Source of the DNA: Heterobasidion occidentale
Taxonomy: Eukaryota; Basidiomycota; Agaricomycetes; Russulales; Bondarzewiaceae
Reading direction: 5' to 3'
NCBI GenBank assembly: GCA_039111635.1
Contig: JBCAQO010000012.1
Location: 1,302,001-1,366,000, forward strand
DNA length: 64,000 nucleotides
The position numbers and the translations under genes were made by a program. This document shows, piece after piece, positions 46,430 through 56,741 of this stretch; within the stretch, counting starts at the first letter, position 1; every line of letters begins with the position of its first letter. The notes under the pieces are model-generated. The model saw only the letters and a list, made by a program, of their open reading frames with translations, ran no database searches and was not told where the DNA came from.

Positions 46430-48400
46430 ACGTTGCTATTTCTTAATCATTTGAACAATTAATGTGTCAAGCCTGACCGGACTCCATCATATGTCCAGGT
46501 CTTGATAATCGCAGTCAATCGTGCGGCTTTCTTACTGCATTTCGCAATCATTTTGCTTCTGATTCATTTTTACTCACATTCAGACTCAGTATCACGCTGA
46601 TGTTGCGCGATCAAGTCTGGACGAACATTGTCACTCTCGCATGTGTTGGCCGTGAACGTCAGTCTGGCAAGGATTGTCGGCACCGGCAACTCCATTGTTA
46701 ATTATAAAGGTAGGCTTTGTTGCTGACAATTCGGCTTTCTTATTGACCTTTGCGAAGCCCTTCTCCCTGATGTAGGTTGATCTTATGTAAAACTCTTGCA
46801 TGTATTGGCTGTTGCGCGATCAAGTCTGGACAAACATCGTCACTCTCGCATGTGTTGGCCGTGAACGTCAGTCTGGCAAGGATTGTCGGCACCGGCAACT
46901 CCATCGTTAATTATAAAGGTAGGCTCTATTGCTGACAATTCGGCTTTCTTATTGACCTTTACGAAACCCTTCCCTGATGTAGGTTGATCTTATCTAAAAT
47001 TCTTGCATGTGTTGGCCGAGAACATCAGTCTGACAAAGATAATAGCCTTCGCAAATCCCGCCGTCTATTACAATGATTGGTACTACTTTGAATCACATAA
47101 CATTCTTGTTGGCTGTCTCGAGGGCTGTCCCTCCGATGCATGTGCATCAACCTTGAACCATGGCTATATTTCCTCCATTTCTTGACATTTGCTGTCAACC
47201 TGTTGTTGATGGAGAGTTTCACCAACATCACCGGGCATTACTTGACTAGATACTTGTGCTGTGTACCCAGAAGTATGATTGATATGTCACTTCATTATCT
47301 TTAATCTTTTGCTTACCAGAGGTCATCGGTGTTGCATTCCTGCTCATCTTCACCTTCTAATCCCATATCTGATATTCTTTGTGAAGTTCGGGAAGCCTGA
47401 GGGATGTTGTGGTATCTACCAACCGTGCCGCCTCATGTATGGCTTGCCCGTACGATGTAAAAGTATTGGATATATTATGGTTATTACATAGCTTATATTA
47501 CTTTATATAAGAATGTCATTTCGCTGCCAATTTCCCGATGCGAACGATGGAGAGACATCACCTGATCGTTCAGACTTTGAATCTCCGTTTCAATGCGGCA
47601 TGCTCTCGTTCTGGCGGTCTCCTCGCAGCTCGCACTGTCACTTTCGCGGAAGATTGAAGGTGATAGCGAAGAGTTGGGATGGACCAACTGGTCGTCTGGT
47701 CAGTTCCCAAATCCAATGAACTTCAGTGATGTTTACGCGATTCGAATAGATCATCAACTCACTGAACAACAAGAGTTTATCTTCCAAATCCACACGGCAG
47801 CGCACTGGCTGTATCCTGTGTAAGGTCAGCTACAGAAATCTCAGCGTCAGATTGTGGCAATGCCTTTGCTGTGTGTCAGACCTTATGGCTTCGCACACAT
47901 GCCCTTGTCCGCCGCAGATCTAGACCCGGCATGAGGCACTGTGTTGTTAGAAGTGCTCCACTGTTGGAAGCACTGATGAGAACCTGGCAACCCTGACGTT
48001 CGTGGCAGCTCTGACACTCTAAACAGTGGCGACCCTGAGGCTATCTTGACCCTAACCTGATGCCCCGAAGGCTGTCAGACCGTCCAGGTGATCAGGGAGT
48101 ATGCCAAACCTTGCAATACCGCTGCCCGTATGGGATCGCATTGTCAGCGCGACCGACATCGTGGGGTATAGAGAAGAGACAAGATACGACGGTCGTCCGG
48201 ATTATATAACTCGCAATTCCCGTAAGGTAATCTCACGTTCTTGTTGATATCGGACCCTCAACGTTACTGTAAACGCTGGGCGTTCAACGTTCAGCGCTGT
48301 ACGTTATGAATGATGTGAGTCAGTTTTTAGACGCCATAAAGGGGAGGGCCATATGAGCAACTAGGGCTCTATCTTCCTAGGTAGTTCCTAGGTTCCCACC
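46430..48400. other. Gene-poor intergenic region
   Basis: AT-rich, with a 209-base tandem repeat (see separate entry). Short plus frames at 47513-47823 overlap in two frames and could be one decayed or spliced gene, but no motif is recognisable. The 3' end near 48240-48320 has several acgtt/aacgt words ahead of the next gene. Confidence 0.5.
46602..47040 (+). repeat. 209-base tandem repeat, two units plus a partial third
   Basis: gttgcgcgatcaagtctgga starts at 46602 and 46811. The two units differ by few substitutions. A third, diverged partial unit (ttgcatgtgttggccgagaa, then catcagtctgacaaag) follows near 47003-47040. No coding frame is kept through the units. Confidence 0.9.
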
Positions 48401-48409
48401 TCGTCCACC

Positions 48410-50564
48410 ATGGCCTCTCTCAAGGTTGAAGCGTCAGAGCATCCCTTGGCCTCGGTCACTATCTTCAAGTCCGCCAAAGCAGAGGTTGTCCGTACTTTCA
48501 AGCTCTCTCTTGGGGTGAGCCTTTCATTGCCGTCAGCCCTCGCGATCTCTCAACTTTGACCATTACTCCCTTGCATCTCACAGCAAGGACAAATCAAACT
48601 GGAGATACACGGTCTGCCGAGCTCCATAGACCCCGACTCTGTGCGAATCACAGGCCTAGGAAACGTCCAACTATTTGACATTGCGTGTACCGTCGGCAAG
48701 GTCCAGCCTTTGCCTACCGGCGCTGCAGAGGCCATCCGCGGCCTCCAGTCCAAGCGTGCATTGCTCAACGAGGAAAAGAAAATCATTGATGCGTCGAGGG
48801 TCGCCCTCGACAATTATGTGAGCACCATGAAAGGGGACAATATTGGACCGAAAGAAGCAGACAGTTTCTTGGACACTTATATGACTCGTGCACGAGCACT
48901 GATCAAAACCGGTGCTGATCTCGACGAGCGGATTTTACTTCTGAAGAGGGAGATCAGGGCCTTGACGCTGGAGCAGTTGGCCAAGCAGGGTAGGGCAGAG
49001 GGCCTGGTGACTGTGATAGTGATGGCTCAAGCAGTGGCTGACGTTGAGCTCAAGCTGACGTACGGTGTGTCTTCTTTGTCTTCCTGGTTCAATGTTTGCA
49101 CGAATCATAATATGAACGGTGTATGCGATGGTATAGTTGTGCGCAACGCGACGTGGTCGCCTACGTATGAACTGCAGGCTGAATCAGAGGGTGGTAAGCC
49201 TGCTTCCGCGGTGTCGCTTCACTATCGTGCACGGATCACGCAGAGCACGGGCGAAGACTGGACGAATGTTGGGCTGACTCTGAGCACGGCGGCCATGGAC
49301 GGGTCGGATGAGCGCATTCCTGACCTCAAACCCATCCGTATCCGCCCACCCGCCGTTCATGGTGTTCCCATGCTGAGGAAGGCATGCGAAATTCCTCCAT
49401 CTCGCTCTCGCTCTCGATCTCGCTCTCCGCTTCCAGTGCAAGACAGGCGAAGGCGGCGTTCACGCTCTGTACACCGCGGCCGTGGATCAGCTTTTGGTGG
49501 TCTCTTCGGGCGCTCCTCGGGTGCCTTGAACGATGATTATGAAGATCTAGGTATAGTGAACGGTGAAGAAATGTCCACGATGGCTCTCACCGCGCCGCCA
49601 ACGCTACCGCCCGCGTTTACAGAGCCCGGGACAATCGTGAATGCCAGCCCTTTGTCGATGTCCTATCATGTTGAGGGCCAGTCGAGCATCCCGAGTGACG
49701 GCGTCGCGCACAAGGTTTCCATCGCACAACTCCAGTTCGAGGCTGAGGTTGCCCACATCGCCGTTCCACGCGTAAAAGCGGTCGTGTATCTACAGGTGCA
49801 CATTGCTTTGTTTTTGCACATGCAGTTGTGATTAGAGATCTCACTAGCGTTGGCCGTATTTTTGATAGGCCGCGGTGAAGAATACAAGTGATTACTGGCT
49901 GCTGCCTGGCCCAGTGAACGTGTTCCTCGACGATGGTTTCGTCTCTCAAACTTCAATCCAGGTGCGCCCGACTTTCAATCATATATCTTCATGTCATAAA
50001 TTATGATAATTAACGAGCCGCTTTCCGACTGTACAGGATATCGCGCCGGGTGACACGTTCGACTGCACGCTTGGGCCCGACTCGTCGACGAAGATCACGT
50101 ACGCGCGCCAGTCGAAGCTCGTCGTCGAGAACGCAAGTGCGTTCTCGGAACCGTCCAAAACGACAACGTTCACCGCCCACACGATCGTGCACAACAGGCA
50201 CGCGTTTGCACTGGAGCGCCTCATCGTGCGGGACGTGATCCCCGTCTCGGTCGAGGAAGATCGCGTGCGGGTGATCCTGCGCCGTCCCGGGATCCTCGCG
50301 GAGGCGATGGAAGGCGAGGATTGCGTGGTCGCCCAGTCCGACGGGGGCGTGGACGTAGACGGGCTCAAGGTGCGGTGGAGGAAGGCACAGGGAGATAAAG
50401 GTGGGAAGAAGGAGGGCATGTTTGAGTGGGTTGGGGTTGTGGGCGCTGGGAAGGAGATCACGATCGAGACGGAGTGGGATGTGAAAGCACCTGCTGATGT
50501 CAACTGGGTCGAGACAGGACCCCGTGAATCACGCCAGAGGTCCTATCCAGGTTTTGGCCACTGA
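48410..50564 (+). CDS. DUF4139/mucoidy-inhibitor-like protein
   Basis: Five exons with matching phase: 48410-48514, 48584-49064, 49137-49795, 49869-49961, 50037-50564. ATG 48410 (MASLKVEASEHPLASVTIF) opens the N-terminal DUF4140-type region. It is followed by a coiled-coil-like helix, then the DUF4139-type part from YVVRNATWSPTYELQAES. A Ser/Arg-rich insert (SRSRSRSRSPLPVQDRRRRR) interrupts it near 49400. The last exon has FALERLIVRDVIPVS and ETEWDVKAP. The family is widespread in fungi and bacteria and its biochemical role is unsettled. The last 16 residues (after WVETG) read into sequence unlike the decayed tandem copy at 51320, so the 3' end may have been changed by an insertion. Probably a single-copy host gene. 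Confidence 0.8.
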
Positions 50565-51319
50565 CCCCCAAACAAGGCCGTCAGGAGCTGTTTCTCCCCC
50601 GGATTTGGGATCACACCTCTAAAAATCGCTAAAATTGTAGAAAAATCGTAGAAAAAATCCTCCTGAGCTACGTTAGTGTTCGTCATGTTTGCCGGGCACA
50701 GGGCATCGAGCAGGCTACTCTATGAACGAGTCGGAGGTTATGACACAGTACAGTAAAGTGAATACACTACTCTTCCTCATCTTCGGCCTCTATATTTTTC
50801 TTCTCAGCCTTCTGTGTGCGTCCGAGGTACAATTTTACAGCCTCTGCTATATCCTGCTCTCGCCCAAGCAAAGCCTCCAGATAGTGCTCGTCCCCGGGTG
50901 TTAACATGTAATTGACTCCTTGAGCAAGTTGCGGGGGATGGCCGAGCATGACGAGGAATGTGTGGGATGGCAAGAGTGCGAAACGGGATACGGCAGATGA
51001 CACAGAGCCCATTCCTTGGGGGAGCAGGCGGAAGCGCCGCGCAAGTCGTCCAGATTGTGCTGCCGGTTCGAATACCTGAACCACGATGTTTGAAACCGCG
51101 GCGATAGACGATGCATGCGTTGCTCAGCCGTGTTTGCCCGCCTTGCCGCCAGACTTCTTGTGGATGTCAAGGACTGTCCGACAGCATGAAACCTGTGAGC
51201 TACTGATCTGCAAACTAGACATGAACCACACGCCTTGAGCCAGACATACCCGACCACGAGCAAAGACAAGAGCGTATCCACGCCCAGCCGCTGTTTGAAG
51301 AGGACGTGCCTCGGATTAT
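50565..51319. other. Spacer between the gene and its decayed copy, with a minus-strand ORF
   Basis: A minus-strand frame from about 51084 to 50767 (no ATG at its start) reads SHTFLVMLGHPPQLAQGVNY and EHYLEALLGREQDIAEAVKLYL and ends with an acidic tail. It could be a 3' exon of an unidentified gene. The stretch 50580-50690 is AT-rich with tcgctaaaattgtagaaaaa and resembles mobile-element debris. Nothing firm. Confidence 0.3.
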
Positions 51320-52152
51320 CGCGTTGAGGGCAAGTCGAGCATCCCGAGCGACGGCGTCGTGCACAAGGTTTCCATCGCACAACTTCAGTTCGAGGCCGAG
51401 GTCGCCCACATCGCCGTTCCACGTGTTAAAGCGATCGTGTATTTGCATATTCTGTGACGATGAGAGATCTCACGGGCATTGGTCGCATCTTTGACAGGCC
51501 GCGGTGAAAAACACGAGCGATTACTGACTGATTACTAGCTGCTGCCTAGCCCAGTGAACGTGTTCCTCGACGATGGTTTCGTCTCTCAAACTTCGATTCA
51601 GGCACGCCCGGTTTTGCTCATGTATCTTCATACCATAAATCATCGAGACGCTTTCCGACTGTACAGGAATTCGCGCCGGGTGACACATTCCACTGCACGT
51701 TTGAGCCCGACTGGTCGACGAAGATCACGTACGCGCGCCAGTCGAAGCTTGTCATTGCGAACGCCAGCGCGTTCTCGGAATCATTCAAAACGACGACGTT
51801 CACCGCCCACACGATCGTACACAACAGGCACGCGTTCGCGCTCGAGCGCTTCATCGTGCGCGATGCGACCCCCGTCTCGGTCGAGGAAGATCGCGTGCGG
51901 GTGATCCTGCGCCGTCCAGAGATCCTCGCGGAGGCTAAGGAGGGCGAGGATTGTGTAGTCGCCCAGTCCGACGGGAGCGTGGACGTGGATGCTCTGAATG
52001 TGCACTGGAGGAAGGGACAAGGAGATAAAGGTGGGTAGAAGGAGGGCATGTTTGAGTGGGTGGGGGCTGTGGGTGCTGGGAAGGAGCTCACGATCGAGAC
52101 AGAGTGGGATGTGAAAGCGCCTGCTGATGTGAGCTGGGTCAAGACGAGTTGA
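51320..52152 (+). pseudogene. Decayed 3' copy of the DUF4139 gene
   Basis: Matches 49669-50515 of the gene upstream, in the same orientation, including the intron positions. Lesions: the exon reading AAVKNTSDY hits stops after a small duplication (ttactgactgattactag near 51522-51540). GlyGly-Lys has become GlyGly-stop (tag at about 52036-52038). The 5' half of the gene is absent. The copy keeps what may be the original ending (SWVKTS, TGA near 52150). Confidence 0.85.
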
Positions 52153-52159
52153 AATGGTT

Positions 52160-52675
52160 GCACGACGGCTTGCGGCGTTATGGTTTTGAGATCAATATCT
52201 GTATCCCATCTTCACATGCTTTCGGAAACCTATTTTTGACCTAGCAGCAGAGGAGAGTGATATGCATCACCCAAAGGATGAGCATTCTTATTTGTGTTCA
52301 AAATTTTCCACTTCAAAAACATTGTTTTTGTCAATCGCGGTTCGCAACAACCGACCAGTGATCACTTGATCAGGAATGTATGGTTTACATGAAGTATGGT
52401 ATATACGAAAAGCATCCTTTGTGAACGAATCAAAGAACTGAAAGGTCAATGTCAAGTCCTGATAACAGTACACATCACCGATCTAGAGTACAACATAGTT
52501 TCCCAAAAGAATATACGGGAATGCATTAAAAGAGTGTATGAACGAGACTGCGCAGCGCTGTATACGGATAAGCATCAATTGCAGCTCATAGGGATGGGTG
52601 TGATACGCACACGAATTAGGTACGTGATACTGGATTAACCCCAAGGAAACAATCTTTTGTCCGTGTGGATGGCCG
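52160..52675. other. Intergenic
   Basis: AT-rich. A plus frame at 52396-52638 (MVYTKSILCERIKELKGQ) of 80 residues shows no recognisable motif; an overlapping minus frame exists. No gene called. Confidence 0.4.
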
Positions 52676-54529
52676 TCACTTCATCCTCATCCCTCGCAGT
52701 TTAGGAATAACGTCGCCGATATTTCTCTCCTGCAGACCGTATTGTCCCGCATCCTGTGTCACCACTGTCAAGGAGCGAGATTCACGTTCGTCTAAACGTT
52801 TGTCCGCCGATGACTGTGATGGTCTCCGGACACCTTGGTTCCTGGTATTTGGATAACCCACAAGGCCCGTTGAGTTGGGAGTTCGCAAGAGCGGCTTCGA
52901 CGAACTAAGAGGCAGCGTCCTATCGAGATGTGATTCGACAGTAGATTTCGACCGCGACCTCATTACTCCTTGACGTGGAAAGTCGCGGAGTTGGGAGGAC
53001 AGCGTGTGCTGATGGCCGAGGGACTGTGCCGAGGCAGGGGTGGAGGCAGAGACGGGTGCCGGAGAGTACAGCTTCATCGTCGCAGGAGTGTGCAGAAGGG
53101 GGCGTGAACTAGACGGCAACGAGCTCGCCAAGGGAAGGCCAACGGTTTTTCTAGACGGCGACGACGGGGCAGATTTGGGCGGCTGCGGGGCCCGATGGTG
53201 GGGTGAGCGCGATGGAGATTTCGCAGGAGTGCGCGTGGATATTGGCGTTGTCGCGGTGCTCGTGCCATCGCGAAGGTCATTCGCCGAAGTGGACGGCACC
53301 CCAAGAATAGGTAGAGGTGGGACAGGAGGATGCTTCTTGCTGTTGATGCTCTCCGAAACGCTATCTGCGCGCGATATTCTCGCTTTGGTCTTGCCTTTAT
53401 CGGATGTGTTCGATAGAGTTCGGGTGCGTGGCCGCTGTGCAGAGCGATCGCCGCCGGACGTGGAAGGGGCAGAAGGGTTGGACGTGGTCCTTGCCCGCGT
53501 TTTGCCCTTGTCAGATGCATTCGACAGCGTTCGCGAGCGCTTGTGACCGGAAGGCTGAGTGGGAGGGATGATGGTCAAGACGGGCTTCATTCTCGTCTTG
53601 CTATCACCCTTGGCCGAGGACGTGGACAGCGACCGCAAGCGCATGGTGCTAACACCTGTCAGCTGTGGAGGGGATGATGCCGTCGCGTTCGTCGACTTTT
53701 CAGAGGATATGGACACCGGCCTGAAGTCCTTGGATGCTGCGGCGTCACTATTTGTGTGTTTACGAACCATTGGAACTGTGCCTGTCCTTGGCCTCGTGGA
53801 GGCTGAGGATGGCGAAGACATGGCGGAGGGGATGGATGAAAAGTACATGGACGATGTCCTCGAGGATGGTGCAGAGCTTCCAGACGGCCGGCGGCTCAGC
53901 CGTGTACTCAAAGTCGACCATGAGCTCAACGGCGTCAAAAGTGAACTCGTCCTGTCGCGATCCGCCTCCTTTTCTCGATCGCCATTGACATAATCGTCCG
54001 GATCACCGAAAGATGCGATCACCCCTCTGGATGCCCATGGTGGTAACGACTCCTCATCTTTTCGGCCGACGTCTATGGGACGATAGATGCGAGACAGGCG
54101 GAGGCTTTTGATGCTCTCCTTCATGGGATTTGAGTGGTCGTGCTGGGTCGCCGTGGGCGTCGGAGGAAAGACGAGTTGTTCGTGATGAGTTGTAGGCGAG
54201 CGCGAAGGAGGCTGATGGCCGACGTCGAGAATTGGGAGAGAGAGTTTGGGCTTGCGTGATGACGAGAGATCCGCGACATTAGTAGGGACGTCCTGCGCGG
54301 TAATCGAAACGACAGGTGTATTGATGTCCTCTATCTGTGAGTTCAAACTGTCCTTCGCTGCGTGTTGGCGGCGGTGCACTTTGAACATGGCGGGGCCGTC
54401 CTTTCCAAACAGATTTCCAAATATTCGACGACGCTTGATCGGGGCAGGATCATCGAGTGTTTCGGAGAGCGCGGGACCTTGTGGTGGAGTATGCGTCGTC
54501 TCCGGGAAAGAAGAGACCGAAAGCGACAT
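52676..54529 (-). CDS. Ser/Pro-rich low-complexity protein, 617 residues
   Basis: Single uninterrupted frame. I chose ATG 54529 (MSLSVSSFPETTHTPPQ); the frame stays open further upstream but without an ATG. Residues near 35-50 read KRRRIFGNLFGKDGPAMF, a basic patch. The rest is rich in Ser, Thr, Pro and Arg, with two related repeats (RSRTLSNASDKGKTRART and RTRTLSNTSDKGKTKARI) and many SP/TP sites. Such composition suggests an intrinsically disordered, phosphorylated protein. No domain recognised. The long plus-strand frames inside are antisense shadows. Confidence 0.65.
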   Translation of the reverse strand: MSLSVSSFPETTHTPPQGPALSETLDDPAPIKRRRIFGNLFGKDGPAMFKVHRRQHAAKDSLNSQIEDINTPVVSITAQDVPTNVADLSSSRKPKLSLPILDVGHQPPSRSPTTHHEQLVFPPTPTATQHDHSNPMKESIKSLRLSRIYRPIDVGRKDEESLPPWASRGVIASFGDPDDYVNGDREKEADRDRTSSLLTPLSSWSTLSTRLSRRPSGSSAPSSRTSSMYFSSIPSAMSSPSSASTRPRTGTVPMVRKHTNSDAAASKDFRPVSISSEKSTNATASSPPQLTGVSTMRLRSLSTSSAKGDSKTRMKPVLTIIPPTQPSGHKRSRTLSNASDKGKTRARTTSNPSAPSTSGGDRSAQRPRTRTLSNTSDKGKTKARISRADSVSESINSKKHPPVPPLPILGVPSTSANDLRDGTSTATTPISTRTPAKSPSRSPHHRAPQPPKSAPSSPSRKTVGLPLASSLPSSSRPLLHTPATMKLYSPAPVSASTPASAQSLGHQHTLSSQLRDFPRQGVMRSRSKSTVESHLDRTLPLSSSKPLLRTPNSTGLVGYPNTRNQGVRRPSQSSADKRLDERESRSLTVVTQDAGQYGLQERNIGDVIPKLRGMRMK

Positions 54530-56741
54530 GAGGTGCAGAGTTCGCGATATGTTCGTAACAGAATCAAAGGAATGTGGAGTCGAAAAACAAGGAGCGGAAG
54601 GGTTTGGGGAATACAGACCAGCCAGCTCACACTGTGATTCAACTAACGTCGAGCCCAATAATAAGGAGGCTCGAAGAGCCCAACGACCTCAGTTACTAGC
54701 TGTGATTGATAGTTGGTCGACGGCGACACGGCTTTTGGAACCGTGGCGGAATAGAGCGGATTATGGCTTGCACCGCCCTGTCTTTAGATTGATTGTCGCG
54801 GCCGAATCGTTCGATGGACACCGCGGTGCGAGGATAGATTTGGCGAGAAAGGATAAATGTGTAGACGCTGAACGTCAGTGATTGATGATGAGGGAGGCTG
54901 GGTGCTAAGGCTGTATGATTGACATATGTGAGACAACAATGCGGAATCAATCTTGTGATCATCATGTTCTTCATAGGAGTTTTGACGCACCAAGAGGCCT
55001 CGCTCTGGGGCGGTTCGATAGGCACGCGCAAGGCGATGACCTGGCACTCCTATACTTAACAAAGTCGGATGGAACCGCAGATATCAGCGCGACGCGGTCG
55101 ACCGCTTGTTCAACACTTTTGAAACCTGGGATGGGACCTTTGAACATTGCGTCTATGCGTAAACAGGGTTTTGCCATTCGGGTGACGGTCATAGGACCAA
55201 GCCGGAGCGGGCAAAGATATAAACTGAACATACCTTGTTCCCAATTCAGGTTCTGGCAGATCCTCCCGACTCCAAGGATAGACAAAGGATGCCTGACCCG
55301 GGGAGAATGTTACGACGTGTAGCGCAAGAATCCAGGAGGAGCGAACAGGTGATGCTGATCTGCAATTATAGGGAAACAGCAACCGTGGTGGTCCCAGTCG
55401 GGACCGTCATCACAACTCCGCATCACACAGCAGACCTGCTAGACTTCAAATCTGCCGCAACAGCCACCCAGCCCTGCACATCTTACATACCCTGCTTCTG
55501 ATGCCTTGAAGCGTGATGCATGATGGTTGGCAGGCACCCGATGGGCCGATTGCAATAATATTGAACGCTCATTCACGACGCACCCCGGTCATCGCCCGTG
55601 CAGGCCTGCGCAGACCCTCGCAGACCCTGCAGCGCCCTCTTGGCTTCATCAACTTCGCCCGGACGACATTTCACTTCAGAAGCCAGCTACAGCGAAGCTC
55701 GCAGTTCTGAGTCACTTTCGTTGGGATCGCGATGAAAGAAGTTGATCAACCGTGAGAACATTTCTCCATTTATGCAAGCGGCACTTGGCGGCACCGACTT
55801 CGAGGTCAATCTGTGGGGATGCAAATCGAGCGAGCAGCGCCGAGCGTTTCTCACGAAACTGGACATTCAAATCTCCACGGTAGGTGCTCAGCGCTAAGTG
55901 GCGAGAACTACTACCCCACAGGTGAGTGGCGAGCACTACTACCCCACAGGCAGCCCTCTGTACAATGTACATAGAACGAAAAGCGACGACGCTGTGCTCG
56001 TTTATCGAGGTGAGTGCTCCTTCGCTGAAATGCAGAATCGGCCAAGGCTTCAACGTTCAACGATTCGATCGTCTGTTCATCGACGGTCGCCTTTAGCTCG
56101 ATCGTGTCAAGCGTCTCACAAATTCCGCGCAACTCGGGCGAGGGAGTTGTAAGCGCCTGCAGAGGGTGCTTGGCTCAACTCCGAGTCTGGTGGTCGACCG
56201 ATGCACCCACCGAGTTCCCACAAGGGACCCACGGCGAGATTCACATTCCGAACAATCAAGCTTTTGCCATGAGCGTCGGCTTTTCGGACACTTCATCATA
56301 GCTGGGACCTTACCGCGTCACCTACCCTGCCAACAAGACGTGGCGCAGGCTCCACCGAGGCGTGCCTATGCATCAGTATGCACCATCACGACGTGCACGC
56401 CCGCAACAAATCCGCAGGTATTTGTGTATTGCGTTTGAGGTCGCCGCGCACGCGCCTGCATCATCAGCCAGGCCCTCATGGCAGCTCTCGACCCTCGCGG
56501 TGGCGGAAACCAATCCCGGGCGCCCTCCGCGCGGCGCTGTGCAGCTTGAGCTTGAGGATGCTCGAGTCGTGGCGTCAGGTTAACGCACCCTCACCAGGAA
56601 TCAACAGCGTCTCCGCTTCCGCATGTGGCGTGCACGCCGCCTTGACAGAAAGGTTCGAAAGCAAACAGACCCGGCCATCCATCCACAATAACGACGACAA
56701 TAGACGAAAACGTCCCATCCCGCGGTGTCGCTCCCTCCAAA
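54530..56741. other. Intergenic region with possible gene debris
   Basis: No gene could be built. Near 55770-55880 a frame reads GTDFEVNLWGCKSSEQRRAF; near 55890-55950 a 27-base segment with actactaccccacagg is directly repeated. From 56104 to 56583 one plus frame stays open except for a single TAG at 56299 (PTEFPQGTHGEIHIPNNQAF upstream, YRVTYPANKTWRRLHRGV downstream). These may be remnants of a decayed gene. Confidence 0.4.

Noticed and set aside
53040..53993. Two long plus-strand frames (168 and 144 residues)
   Set aside because: Antisense of the 617-residue Ser/Pro-rich frame; no start context or motif.
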